From Torymus aiolomorphi (Eukaryota > Arthropoda > Insecta > Hymenoptera > Torymidae), in NCBI GenBank assembly GCA_036365515.1, contig CM070874.1:42345083-42409082 (forward strand): a DNA stretch of 64,000 bases, read 5' to 3'. A program made the position numbers and the translations under genes. Position 1 is the stretch's first letter; every line of letters starts with the position of its first letter. The notes under the pieces were generated by a model. The model searched no databases, was not told the DNA's origin, and saw only the letters and a list, made by a program, of their open reading frames with translations. Positions 11,204 to 22,520 of the stretch are shown here, piece after piece.

Positions 11204-13232
11204 ACCACTCATCTTTGGTGCCGTCGGACCACGTGCTCGCGTACACCTCGAGGTAGTCTTCTTCCTCGTACATGCGCGCAAGCGTGTCGGGCACGTGGTT
11301 CAGCGCGCCCTTTCGATGTTCCACATCGAAGGAGTGTCCCTGCAGCTCGAGAGCCCATCTCGCCAGTCTTCCTGTGGGGCTGTGCAGGCTGTGCAGCCAT
11401 CGCAAGCTGCTATGATCTGTTACCACCAAGAAGTGATATCCTTCGATGTACGGGCGGAATTTCTTAATCGCCCAGATCACCGCTAGGCATTCGCGCTCCG
11501 TGACACTGTAATTGCGCTCCGCTGGCGAAAGTGTTCGGCTTGCGAATTCGAGGACTTGTTCCTGTCCCTCGATTACTTGCAACAACACCGCACCGACGCC
11601 AGTGTCGCTCGCGTCCGTCTGCACGACAAACTGGACATCGAACGAGGGTCTGGCGAGGACAGGAGCCGAGGACACCAAGGCTTTTATCTTTTCGAAAGCC
11701 TCTTGCTGTGCATCGCCCCATTCATATCGTCGATCCTTCTTCGTTAACGCTGTGAGCGGTTCGGCTATCGTGGCAAAGTCTTTCAAGAACTTTCGGTACC
11801 AAGATGCCATTCCCATGAAGCGGCGTAGTTGCTTCAAGTTCTTTGGTACCGGAAAATTTATCATCGGCTCAATCTTATCAGGATCCGGCCAGAATCCGTC
11901 CCGGTTGACGAGCACACCGAGGTATTTGACTTCAGTCTTGCCAAACACACTTTTCTCGCGGTTGATCGTCAACCCGGCCTCTTTGACGCGCTTTAGCACG
12001 TGCTCGAGCCATTTCAGGTGCTCCTCATACGTCTCTGTCGCGATGATGATATCATCGCGGTACGAGAAGGCGTACGGCTCAAGCTCGGGGCCGATGACTT
12101 TGTCCACAAGGCGTTGAAACGTCGCTCCGGCCTGAGATAGGCCGTACGGCAGTCTCGTGAACTGATACAGGCCCAACCCGGGCACGGTGAATGCTGTCAG
12201 CTCCTTCGATTCCGGCGTCAGTGGAATCTGGTGATACGCCGAGCTTAGGTCGAGTGTCGAGATGTACTTCGCGCTCTTCAACTTGCGCAATATTCCGTCC
12301 ATGTACGGCAGCGGGTACGCATCTGCCTTCGAAACCGCGTTCAATTTACGGAAATCGATGCAGAAACGGTACTTGTCATTGCTTTTCCCTATCATGACGA
12401 CAGGGCTCGACCACGCGCTCGTAGAGGGCTCGATTACCCCTGATTCGAGCATCTCGATCACCTGGCGGTGCATATCTTCTTCGAGCTTCTTGGACACCGG
12501 GTAATAACGCTGCTTTACGGAGCGTGCACTCCCCACTTCGATGTGGTGGCTCGCCCACGTCGTACAGCCGAGAGCTTGCTCTTCTCCGCCGAGAATTCGG
12601 CCGACCAGCTCTGCCATCTCTTGACGCTGTCCTTCCGAGATGTTTTCGAGGCCGATCGACGATACCTCGAGCGCCTCGACGGATGAGACCCCCGCGACTT
12701 CCAAGTCTATGCACTTATCCGCCGCGCTCACGATCAACTGGTTGTTGATGGGGTCGTGGATTTTACCGAAGGCTCTGACGAAGTTTACACCTAAGTAGCA
12801 ATCCACTTTGTCATCCGGAAGCACCGCTACCCGAATGTCTCGCTTTACACCAGCTATCTCGAATGGCCGCTCGACGTAACCGGCGATCCTCGCCGTCTGT
12901 CCTCCGACGACTTTTGCGCGGCGACCGTAGCTCGGCATTAATGGTCGCCCGAACGCAGATGCGAGCTGCGGGCCGACCGCTTCCATTACGGTGCGTGAAG
13001 CTCCAGTATCGTAGAGGGCGCGTAGTCTATAATTTCCGATCGCCACCTGTAGCCACCATTTCGATTCCTGCTCGTGCTCGGCTGCCGGCTCAGCCGTTAT
13101 TTGTCCGACTGCGGCGTCTGGTTTTAAAGCGGGGACTTCGGCAGACGAAGCGGACACCCCGCTTACTTCGCCTGCGGTACGTTTCCCGCGCACTTCGGGC
13201 AATTTCGGCGAATTACTCCGGGAGCGCCGCAT
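11202..13232 (-). CDS. pol: gypsy-1 pol: protease, reverse transcriptase, RNase H
   Basis: 676 codons. Aspartic protease near residues 70-85 (YDTGASRTV). RT with CIDFRKLNAVSKAD, LDLSSAYHQIPL, LPYGLSQAGATFQRL and the catalytic box as YRDD, where gypsy RTs usually have YLDD/YVDD. RT thumb region has YLGVLVNRDG. RNase H has QTDASDTGVGAVLLQ, ERECLAVIWAIKKF and VVTDHSSLRWL. The open frame begins upstream of gag's stop and lies in the -1 frame relative to gag, so it is probably expressed by frameshifting at 13181-13187 rather than from its own ATG. It ends at a TAA where an intact pol would continue into integrase; this is most likely a mutation. Confidence 0.93.
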   Translation of the reverse strand: MRRSRSNSPKLPEVRGKRTAGEVSGVSASSAEVPALKPDAAVGQITAEPAAEHEQESKWWLQVAIGNYRLRALYDTGASRTVMEAVGPQLASAFGRPLMPSYGRRAKVVGGQTARIAGYVERPFEIAGVKRDIRVAVLPDDKVDCYLGVNFVRAFGKIHDPINNQLIVSAADKCIDLEVAGVSSVEALEVSSIGLENISEGQRQEMAELVGRILGGEEQALGCTTWASHHIEVGSARSVKQRYYPVSKKLEEDMHRQVIEMLESGVIEPSTSAWSSPVVMIGKSNDKYRFCIDFRKLNAVSKADAYPLPYMDGILRKLKSAKYISTLDLSSAYHQIPLTPESKELTAFTVPGLGLYQFTRLPYGLSQAGATFQRLVDKVIGPELEPYAFSYRDDIIIATETYEEHLKWLEHVLKRVKEAGLTINREKSVFGKTEVKYLGVLVNRDGFWPDPDKIEPMINFPVPKNLKQLRRFMGMASWYRKFLKDFATIAEPLTALTKKDRRYEWGDAQQEAFEKIKALVSSAPVLARPSFDVQFVVQTDASDTGVGAVLLQVIEGQEQVLEFASRTLSPAERNYSVTERECLAVIWAIKKFRPYIEGYHFLVVTDHSSLRWLHSLHSPTGRLARWALELQGHSFDVEHRKGALNHVPDTLARMYEEEDYLEVYASTWSDGTKDEW

Positions 13233-15181
13233 CCATAACAGCTGAATGCTCCTGGTGCCGGTGCGCTCGGTTCGCCTGCCCTCCTTGGCGACCTCTTGGC
13301 TTGGTCTTCTTCGCTCGAATCGCTGCTGGAGTTTGATTTCTCGCCCCTTCTACTCGTCTTCCTGCTGGGGCGTTTGGAGCTACTCTTCTTTCTCCGGGAC
13401 CCTTTCTCTCCGCTCCGGTTCCGCGTCGACGGGGGTGCAGGTGGAGGAGGGGGCGGTTGCTTCTGTTGCATACGTTGCATCCCCTCCAGGATCACCTTCG
13501 CGAACCGCTCGATCGTTTCATCTATCGTCGGCGTTTTCGGTGGCGGTGGAGTCGGCGGCAGCTTTGTCTCTACCGCCGCGGCCTTCACCTTAGGTGGAGC
13601 CGATTTGCGGGGTTTGTACGCCCACTGCGCGTACACGCACGACTCCGGCAGCGGTGGAGGCTTGAAGGACTTCTCCGCGTCCACTGCAAGCTCCGCCTCC
13701 ATTGCTAGATCCAGCAAGGTCTCAACGTCCTCGAAGTCGCTTCGTCGAATGAGCTGCTGCAGTCGCGGCTTCATGTTCCGGTGTAGCATCCCCAGCTTGA
13801 AATCAAGCGTCGGCAGTGGCTCCATCTTCCGCATCATTGCTTCGAGGCACGTAACGTAATCACGCACGGACTCTTCCGGTTCTTGTGTTCGCAAAGCGAC
13901 CTCGTACCTCAGCCGTTGCTGTACACGGTCCGTCATGCCGCTCCATCGCCGTATCCGGCGACAGAATTCCTCCCAGGTGATCCAGCTCGTCCTGTTGGAT
14001 AGCACCCAGGTACCGGCTACGCCGACGAATAGCTCCGGAAGGGCACTCAGTATTTCCCCTTCCGTAAGCTTGGCGAGTTCCCAATTCTCCTCGACTCGCT
14101 CGAGGAAGGTGTCGATGCTTTCACCAGGTTCACCAGCGAACTTGAACCCCCATCGGCGCACTACTTGGCCGACATCTCGAAGTCCGCTGCCTGTCGTGCG
14201 GTTCGATTTTTCGTACGACCCTGTCATCGACCTTCCTCTTGTTTCGCGCCGTATTTCAGAGTCAGTCGATTCTATCTGCTGGCTCTGTGATCCACCCCCC
14301 CTCCAGGCGCCACCGAACCCTGTTCGATGCGACTGCGGGGTACTAGGTGGCGGCGGCCTCTCTTCCGCCGGAGGCTATCGAGGCCTCGAAATGGGCTGCT
14401 GTATCGGGGTCGGCAGTCCCCGTCCGCCGATGTCTACCTGAGAGGACAGGCCTCTCGACTGCGTCTCTTCTCGCAGATTTTCTTCATTCCGGCGGGCGGG
14501 CGTGATGTCCGTGAACGTCACTCTCCGCATTGCTTCGGCGCTCTCCCGACGAGTGCTGTTGGCGTTTGGATGCTGAGTTGCGTTAGCGGCCGTGATCCGC
14601 GTCGACTCTTCGATTTGCCGGAGTTTCTTGTCAACCGCGGCCATGTACACGGCCCAATCGGTTGGCACTTGTAGTGTCGTGCCGTCCACCATTGACATTT
14701 CGAACATTGCCGGCCCTTTTATGGCCGTGGTTCGTTCGCTCTCCTCTGCATCCTGGCTGTTCGTGCCGTTTTGGCCCGTAGCTTCATCATCGCTGTCGAC
14801 TCTGGTTGCATTTGATGCCCATTCGCGACTGCGCTCGAGGTTTCCTTGGACTGCTGCGTCCGTTTTTAAAACCTCGAGTGGATGCGGCTCGTCCGACGTG
14901 GAGTTTGCCTACGATATGTCGTGTTCCAAGCCGGACGTTCGGTCCAGAAACGTGCGGCGAGCATTTGCGCGTTCCACCCACGCGGAATGCTCATCAGCGG
15001 CGGCTACACCTTCAAAATCTTCTGGATCGTAGTCGCCTGCCAGACACTTACTGATGCGCTCTAGTTTCAGGAACGTTCCGCCGCTTGTCTTCAGTCCGAG
15101 CGCTTGCGTGTAGCGCAGTGTCTGGTCCTCGGTGAGACATCTGCACCAATTATCGATGGCTTTGGCTGCAGACTCTCCCAT
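13163..15181 (-). pseudogene. gag: gypsy-1 gag with two in-frame TAG codons
   Basis: One frame runs from the ATG at 15181 to the TAA at 13163, about 673 codons, broken only by TAG at 14909-14911 and TAG at 14375-14377. The sequence on both sides of each TAG is open and gag-like. The N-terminal segment (LTEDQTLRYTQALGLKTSGG) resembles a small SAP-like helix pair. The middle is acidic and low complexity. The capsid region has WGFKFAGEPGESIDTFLERV and RRWSGMTDRVQQRLRYEV. Basic Ser/Arg-rich stretches precede the zinc motif CYGCGAPGVIRRNCPKC (CX2CX9CX2C, lacking the usual His). It overlaps pol by 70 bases. The TAGs are probably CAG-to-TAG mutations; stop readthrough cannot be excluded. Confidence 0.85.
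13181..13187 (-). promoter_or_regulatory. -1 ribosomal frameshift heptamer GGGAAAC
   Basis: In the gag frame the codons are GCG GGA AAC, giving G_GGA_AAC, a canonical X_XXY_YYZ slippery site. After a -1 slip the reading becomes GGG AAA CGT, which is the pol frame (RGKRTAGE). It lies seven codons before the gag stop, inside the gag-pol overlap. Expected role: set the Gag to Gag-Pol ratio. A downstream stem or pseudoknot was not checked. Confidence 0.75.
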
Positions 15182-15946
15182 CGTTGCGCTTGTTTACAAT
15201 TAGACCTCTCTCGGAGTATACCTGTGCGCGGCTAAACGAATACGCTCACGTATCGAATGGGCGCACCAACCATACAACAACAGCAAAAAAAAAGATATAA
15301 AGTAATTTTTCTCCTATCAGATATACTCCGATCGGGTGCGTGTGTGTGTACCGGTTCGACTCTCAGCTGTGGCTCACAACCTCTCTACCACCGCTGAGAG
15401 ACGACGAACCGCTCCCTCTTGTCGCTTTTCTTCTCTTCGGCAATAATCGCCGACCAGGAATTAATAAAAAAAAAACGAAAAACTATTGAACTACGAAAAA
15501 GAAATAAAATCCCGAAACAAAAGGAAATTCTAAGTTAGGTTTTAATTCTCTAGTTATTCTATTAATTAGCGCGACAAAATGAAGAGAAAGTAAAAGTTAA
15601 ACACTCGTCGAATCGTGAATGTTTACTTTCCGCTCAGCTCTCATATGCTGATCTTTCCCGGAGCAAGGCAATGTTTATTATTCGCGCACACACACGCTTA
15701 CACTCGTAGTTTTATCGCGCGCTAGCGAAATTTTCGTACGCAGCGCGTCGCGATTATTCGCACCACCCGATTCTACAATCCGTAGAAAAAACCTGATTTG
15801 ATCTAGTCAAATTCCTAATTTTCACTTTTAACTCCGATTTTTAGAGGAAAGAAAAAAAACCAGAGAAAAAGTCTTTCTCCCAACCTAATTTCCCGCACGC
15901 TCGTCGGTGGCAGGTATCCGTATATCCACACGTTAAGGGCGCCAGT
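15182..15946 (-). other. gypsy-1 leader with primer binding site
   Basis: About 765 bases between the 5' LTR and gag with no ORF of note. On the minus strand the LTR end is followed by AC and then TGGCGCCC (15944-15937), complementary to a tRNA 3' end GGGCGCCA, as in lysine-type primers. Only these eight bases match well, so the primer identity is uncertain. Confidence 0.6.
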
Positions 15947-17057
15947 TGTAACGGGGCAGGCGTCGCACAATTATTCGCTTCTTCTAAGCGGATTTGCCGA
16001 TAAACGGCGCAACAATGCAGTGGGACGCGAGCACTTTCTCGTGCCAACCCTCGGCGAAATCTCCTCCTTCTCGCCTGCGCGCCGTCGCTTGCCGTCCGCA
16101 GCCTTCCCCGGCAGCCGTACCTGCCGGCGTTACAACGCGCGACTTCGCTGTCGCGCTCCATCTCTCGTGCGTGCTTACTCGGCTGCTCAGAAATGCGCGA
16201 GCACCGTGTACTCGCGCCCGCGGAGGCCGGTGGTATTCTATACCGCCGCGCCACCGACTAGGAAAAAGGATCCGGGACTACGCGTCAAATAATGCACGAG
16301 CGCGTATGAAAGATGAAAGAAGTTTATTGCCCCTTCGGGCGTAAGGATTAATACACAAGCGGCGCGTATCCTTTACACGTGCCGATACGGGTGGTGCGCC
16401 CGCGCTCTAGTTACGGGTGCGCGCGGTCGCACACACGCACTCGTCAAAGCGGCCCGCGCCGACGTTGGTCGATCGCCACGCGCGATCGACACACGCGCGC
16501 GCGTCGGTGAGCCTCGCTCGCTCGCGCGGGAGTCGCTCTCCGTACGCACGTCGTCCGCGGGGAGAGCGCGCTAGCGCCTGGCCAGGACTTACCTCGCGAA
16601 GACTCGGCTGATGCAGGGAGTCAAGCCGAGCGGTGCTGGACGCCTCGTTCGTCGTATCTCTCTCTCTCTCTCGCTCCTTAGCGGGCAGTCCGGCGGTGAC
16701 AGAGTAGCGGCCGGCGTCTCTCTCTCTCTCTCTCTCTCTCTGCCTCTCGGCTACGCTGCTGCGGCTCGCTCGCGCTCACTCTCGGCACTCTCGCGTTCGC
16801 TGGTTCGCACTTTTCTCTCTCTCTCTCTCTCTCAGTGAGGGCTATGGCTCGCGGCGATGGCCGAAACGATACTGCCTGCCTGCTGCTTCGTCGGCACGCG
16901 CAAGCATCTCTCGGCCTTGTCCTTCGCGTAAGGTTGAGAGATGTTTACATTTCGGGCATTAGTGCGTGCCGACGCGGTGTGCTGAGAGTTGCCTCATGTC
17001 TCGTTCGCGCACACCGATACATGCACACTCGCGCACGTACACGCGCAGGCCGTTACA
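15947..17057 (-). repeat. 5' LTR of gypsy-1
   Basis: 1111 bp with TGTAAC...GTTACA ends, giving the 5'-TG...CA-3' rule. It should carry the promoter and polyadenylation signals of the element. Contains (CT)n tracts near 16659-16672, 16718-16741 and 16813-16833. On its right the satellite resumes with TTAAATACTT. Confidence 0.9.
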
Positions 17058-17950
17058 TTAAATACTTTTTTTTGCTTATTGTTGAACATTACGTTGTTCC
17101 CTGATACGCGTGGACCCCGTATTCCCCGCCTACTTTGATTTAGAAATATTTTAAATAACCGTTTTGCTTATTGTAGCACTTCTATGTAACTCCCTCACAT
17201 ACGTGGACCTCGTATCTCCCGGCTACTTGGGATTAGAAATTATTTAAATAATTCCTTTGCTTATTGTAGCACTTCTATGTAATTCCCTCACATACGTGGA
17301 CCTCGCAGCTCCCGGCTACTTTGGTTAAAAAATTATTTTAATAATGGTTTCGCTTATTCTTGCACTTCTGCATTATCCCCTAATATGCGTGGACCACGTA
17401 TTCTTCGGCTATCTTGATTTAAAACTTATTTAAATAATTGTTTTGCTTCTTGTATAAGCACTTCTATTTAATTTCCTAATATGCGTGGGCCTCGTTTCCC
17501 ACGGCTACTTGGGTTTAGAAATTATTTCAATCATTGTTTTGCTTATTGTAGCACCTTTATGTAATTTTCTAATATGCGTGGATATCGTTTCCTGGCTTTT
17601 TGGGTTTAGAAATTATTTAAATCATTGTTTTGCTTATCGTATCACTTCTATGTTATTCCCTAATATGTGTGGACCTTGTTTTCTCCGGCTACTTTGGTTT
17701 AAAAATTATTTAAATAATTGTTTTGCTTATTGTAGCACTTTCATGTTATTCCCTAATATGTGTGGACCTTGTTTCCCCCGCCAACTTTGGTTTAAAAATT
17801 ATTTAAATAATTATTTTGCTTATTGTCGCACTTTTATGTAATTTCCTAACATGCGTGGACCTTGTTTCCCCCGGCTGATTTGGTTTAAAAATTATTTAAA
17901 TAATTATTTTGCTTAATGTCGCACTTTTATGTAATTTCCTAATATGCGTG
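17058..17950 (+). repeat. ~93-bp satellite array B, right arm
   Basis: About nine to ten plus-strand units, same unit as array A (CCTAATATGCGTGGACC, CTACTTTGGTTTAAAA, ATTATTTAAATAAT). It continues the units at 7190-7300 across the gypsy insertion. Open frames here are artefacts of the repeat. Confidence 0.85.
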
Positions 17951-18483
17951 GGTTTAGAAATGATTTTAATACTCATCTTGCTTAGTGCCGCGCATTTAAG
18001 TAACTCCGTTATATGTGTGGACCTCGTTTCACGCGTCAAGTCCTCCGCTCGCTGTTTGAACGCGCGCGCTACAGTCTTACCACTCGTACTACTCGAGCGC
18101 CTACCTAGCGCCCAATCGGCGAAGACCTCTAGTGCGCAGGCGCCAGACTACAGTAGCATATCGACGCACTGACTGGGGGTTATTCTGTAACTTTCAATGC
18201 ACGATATATAAGATTTAACGCTCAATTTTATATGGTTTTGTATATCTATATATTTGAAAATAGCGCGCGATACGACTTGTACGATTGACGGCGAACCACC
18301 ATCGCCACAACGCGCTCTTTTTCGCCATCAATCGTACATTGCGCCCTTTTTCGCCGTCAATCGTACAGCGCGGCTTTTTTCGCCGTCAATTCCTGTAGTG
18401 CGCTTTTTTTCGCTGTCAAAGTTACAACACGCCTTTTTTCGCCGTCACTTTTTGCAAGCGCGTCTTTTTTCGTATGTACCGAC
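17951..18483 (+). repeat. Terminal segment of satellite element B
   Basis: Same tail as 4616-4990: degenerate last unit, ATCGACGCACTG, then about five ~36-base repeats of TTTTTTCGCCGTCAATCG type, ending TTCGTATGTACCGACGA. A LINE fragment joins directly at about 18484. Confidence 0.6.
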
Positions 18484-19288
18484 GAGATGGTGTAGTAATA
18501 TACATCGACAACAATATAACCGAAATAACGAACGTGATCGAAATAGGTAAGCTAAAAATCCTAAATTTTTGTGTAAAGTTGAACAATAATATAAATCTAG
18601 AAATATCTGCATTATATAGATCTCAGCATGAGATACCGAAATCTGAATTTATCAAAACCATAAAAGAATACTTAAAGAATAAGAAAACTACCAAAAATTA
18701 TTTAATATTGGGTGATTTCAACATAGATCTGCTTCAACTGGATAACACTAGCCAAGAATACTTGAATAGCTTTCTGGAAGAAGGACATATTCCAGGATTC
18801 CAAGGCATAACCAGACCAGATGATAACAAATCGAATGAGTCTAATATTGATAATATTTTTATAAAAACCGTAACATTAAATACCAAAACTTTCAAATTCA
18901 CAAACCCAATAACGGATCATTATCCGCTATTTGTATCGGTTAATAAACTAACCAATAACAAAGCAGATGAATCTAAAACATCAATAAATTATAACAAACT
19001 ATTCAAAGCAGCAGAGAGGGAAGACTGGAATATGATAGTGTCAGTGATTGGTCCCAATGAACCAACGAACGTATTGATAAACAAGATAAAAAGTTGAATA
19101 ATGTTATCAACTTTCTGTATTCAAAATAAGAAAAAACTAACTAAATTAACACCTAGAAGTAGGTGGATTTCCAAAGCAATTATAATATCGTGTAATAAAA
19201 AAGAATTACTATATAAGATATGAAGAGCAGACCCAAATAACGATACAACAAAGGCTGAATACAAAAATTATGTTAAGATTTTAAATAA
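18484..19288 (+). pseudogene. LINE fragment: AP-like endonuclease domain
   Basis: Homologous to ORF2 of the LINE at 24862-29584. It starts inside the endonuclease domain (DGVVIYIDNN) and shows LEISALYRSQHE, LILGDFNIDLLQ and ITDHYPLFVSVN, the GDFN and DHYP motifs of exonuclease-endonuclease-phosphatase nucleases. After a stop at 19095 the homology goes on in other frames (LTPRSRWISKAI) to about 19288. It is 5'-truncated and lacks RT, so it is dead. Divergence from the 26.4 kb copy shows it is a different, older insertion. Confidence 0.8.
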
Positions 19289-19289
19289 C

Positions 19290-20035
19290 CCACATAACAT
19301 GGAAATATTGGAGCATTGTTGCAGCAGTATATACTTTTTTTTTAATTGCTGCAATATTGCTGAAATGTATTGGCAGAGTGTTTCAAAAATATTGCTGGAT
19401 ATGTCCGCCTTGCCGCCATTTCAGTAATATTGCATGTAATATTATAGCAATATTTTTGTAATATAGTTCAATATTATTTAAAAATATTAGGAAATATTAT
19501 AACAATAGTGCAGAAGTATTTCGCAATATTGAAAAATATTTTTGCAATATTGTCCAGTATTGTTTTGCAATACCGGAAAATTAGTGTATCTTGCCACAAT
19601 ATTTCCAAAATATTCCCGCATATCAATTCAATATTTTTCTATATTATTGCAGATTTTTTCAATCTTTCCGAAATATTGTGGAAACATTTGGCGCACAATA
19701 AAAAACTTAATAATATTGCAGAACTTTGCAGCAATATTGCATCTGCATCAAGAATTACTCATCAAAACGGTAGCAACATTTTCAATTATTGTCAGAATAT
19801 TTGGAAATATTGCTATGCTATTGCAGTAATATTGCTGAACGGGACAACAGTATTTCAGGGATATTGAAACGACTTTGCTGAAACATTGAACAGATATTGC
19901 AGGAACTTTACACCAATATTGTGTCTGCATCAAGAATTACGAATGAAATTTGTAGCAACATTTACAATTATTGCCAAAACATTTCAAAATATTGCTATAA
20001 TATTGCTGAACGGAACAATAATATATCACGAGATA
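19290..20035. repeat. AATATTGC-rich satellite, ~181-bp unit
   Basis: Dense AATATTGC and GCAATATT words. A longer unit recurs with GCATCAAGAATTAC at about 19747 and 19928, giving a period near 181 bases. Composition and words resemble the 261-bp satellite at 48.2 and 51.1-51.95 kb, suggesting a related origin. No gene. Confidence 0.55.
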
Positions 20036-20037
20036 AT

Positions 20038-20822
20038 AGAATTAGTTTCCTAGACATAGAAGTAATAGTTAAAAAAACTGCATTATAACAAATTGGTACA
20101 GAAAACCGACTTTTTCTGAGAGGTTATTCAACTTTCCCTCACAACATCCTAAGAATAATAATGTTGTAATTATTTACTCGTTGGTCGATAAAGCTATTAA
20201 ATTGTCAGATGAAAGCTTCTACTACGAAAATCTCAGTTTTATAAAGCAACTACTTTTTGAAAATGATTACCTTGTAGATCTAGTTAATATACACATTGAA
20301 AAAAGATTAAAATTTTTAAATAACAATTTTAAAAAATCTAAAGTAAGCAAAAAACCACGTATAGTACTACCGTTTGTGGAAGAATTGAGACCGATTATGA
20401 GAAACTTCTTTAACAAATATTATACAGACATAATCTATAGTACTACTAATAAATTTAAGCGTTTTATAAAATTGGGAAAAGGTATATGTAAAACAGGTGA
20501 CAATACAAATGTGGTTTATCGTATAGATTGTAATGACTGTGAGGCAACATATTGTTGGGCAAACCAGTCATAGGCTAGATATTAGAGTAAAAGAACATAA
20601 AAAAAGATGCGAAAAAATGATAATAACAACGCCTTATATACACATATAAGTAACACAAATCACAATTTTAATTTTAATAAAAATATTGGATAAAGTCGGC
20701 TGGATTGCAGACTTCTATCTGAAATGTTTATACATTCGCAAAATCGATTTGTAAATAAGATGACTGACACTATGAAATTAAATGATGACTATAAAGCATT
20801 TATACATAGAAATAAAATTTAA
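20038..20822 (+). pseudogene. Penelope-like element fragment
   Basis: Begins with ISFLDIEV, the motif after the RT catalytic box in PLEs, then a region matching the RT thumb and linker of the PLE at 48.9-50.4 kb (FENDYLVDLVNIHIEKRLKF, LPFVEELRPIMRNF, KFKRFIKLGKG). It ends in the start of the GIY-YIG domain (VVYRIDCNDCEATY) where a frameshift follows; the remainder (RLDIRVKEHKK) is in another frame. PLE proteins join RT to a GIY-YIG endonuclease. Truncated at both ends and frameshifted. Confidence 0.8.
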
Positions 20823-20929
20823 GTTTCACCTCTCCAATGTTATGTAACGGAGGTTAGCGCGAGGAGCACATAGAAATAGAGACATGTCGAGGTTTACATA
20901 CATTGGTATGGTTGTGTATAGATGTATAG

Positions 20930-21480
20930 TAGTATAGACTAACAAGGAAAGGATACTTGGTGTCCGCCTCCGATTTTCATGAAACTTCGCATGTGAGTAG
21001 AGTGTCAAAAAATATTTTTTTTTATCTGTGGAGAAAGACATCTGGGGGTGAACACCACCCTTAAAGTTCACCCCCAAAAACAGTTTTTTTTTAATATCTC
21101 GAGATGGAATCGGAATTTTTTAATGAAACCAACACCTATTTGTCTCTTATAAAAAGACGAGTATTTGGACACAGTTTTAATGATAAGGGGTTGCACCCCC
21201 TATTTTTATGGAGGTAAATATAATTTTTTTCACACTATTTTTGAAATAACAAAGTTTTGACGAGCCATATTTGGTAAAAAAATGCCATGTTGTAAAGAAA
21301 ATTAGAAATTATAGTTGATCTGTTTCGAGGTTTAAAAAAAAAACACGTAGAAGGGGTGAGCTACTCTTATTTAGTTACTTATCTTTTAGTGTTTAAAAAA
21401 AATTAATCACAACATTCCTTTGGATTTTTAATTTTGTAATGCTTATTTTGACTCATATTTACTATTAAAAGTTAAAAAAA
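20930..21480 (-). repeat. Single inverted copy of the ~445-bp repeat
   Basis: Contains GTCCGCCTCCGATTTTCATG, GGTGAACACCACCCTTAAAG and ATCTCGAGATGGAATCGG, which recur in opposite orientation in the tandem copies at 43290-44630. No coding sequence. Confidence 0.7.
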
Positions 21481-21693
21481 TAAAAAATGTTTTAATTTTA
21501 GTGGGAGTGGTTACCCCTATTAACATTATTATTACTAGATTATGAGCGAAAACTTTTTTCATTTTTATTAATTTGTACAATGTAACATATATAAATATTA
21601 CAGAAATTGGTGAATTTGCAAATTTTATTCAATATACGTTTGACAATAATGATAATCTGTGAAAAAATGTTTAAAACATAATAGCTTTTTACA

Positions 21694-22204
21694 TCATGCA
21701 CATCGTATGACTGCAGTTGCTCCACATATGTCGCAAATTGATTCCTCTTGAGTATGGAAACAGAAATCTACTGGATTTTGATGTCTTGGAGGTTTTTTCG
21801 TTAGGTATCTACTTTTATACCAGGCATATTTAAAAACATTTTGAAATCTTGGTGAAGAAAATTGATTACGGGTTAGAGATTGTAGTTTGATTATATTATT
21901 TCTCTCGTGTAATTTAGCATCATAATTCATAAGAAGTGTTATGTCTGATAATTTTCTTATAAAGTTTTTCCATAATCGAAAACCATATACATCAAGAGGC
22001 TGTATCTGACCAGTTGTGCCTTTTGGTATCGTTTTCAATATAAGATTTGACTCTTTCGGTAAAGCTTCTTTTACAGCGTTTTCACATTGTCCAGTCCATG
22101 AATCTAATAGAAGTATAGGTGAATTCTCACTGTGAATCAAAAATACATTTTGAATCCAAATTTGAAATGGTTCCTTGGATAATTTACTGGACGCTGATGC
22201 TTCT

Positions 22205-22215
<11 letters not shown>
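21694..22215 (-). pseudogene. pogo-like DDE transposase, C-terminal half
   Basis: About 170 residues. LLLDSWTGQ holds the second catalytic Asp region, and IPKGTTGQIQPLDVYGFRLW is the conserved end of the DDE core of pogo/Tigger-like transposases (compare the usual IPP..TS..QPLD block). The end has a Cys pair, CDICGATAVIRC, possibly a small zinc ribbon. There is no DNA-binding N-terminal half. The coding region is cut at about 22215 by the TG-rich dispersed repeat, which starts GCTTTCTCAAAGAGAAAG. Transposase function by family; this copy is dead. Confidence 0.75.

Positions 22216-22520
<305 letters not shown>

Larger units (their letters stand above)
7301..17057 (-). mobile_element. Ty3/gypsy LTR retrotransposon (gypsy-1), 9.76 kb
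   Basis: A complete-length but inactivated element read right to left: 5' LTR (15947-17057), leader with PBS, gag, pol (protease, RT, RNase H, integrase), a third ORF, PPT, 3' LTR (7301-8409). The two LTRs are very similar over about 1.11 kb and differ mainly by scattered substitutions and (CT)n lengths, which suggests a fairly recent insertion. It sits inside the ~93-bp satellite. The flanks TTTAAAAATTAATTA and TTAAATACTT match the uninterrupted unit near 6741-6780, consistent with a TTAA target duplication. The first ~5 bases of the left LTR (TGTAA) appear lost. Lesions: two TAG in gag, two TAA in pol, one frameshift in integrase and one in ORF3. Confidence 0.9.

Noticed and set aside
17485..18172. 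Possible repeat-rich secreted protein with hydrophobic, Cys-containing repeats
   Set aside because: Each repeat is one 93-bp satellite unit (31 codons), so the frame persists by unit length; other arrays of the same unit do not keep it.
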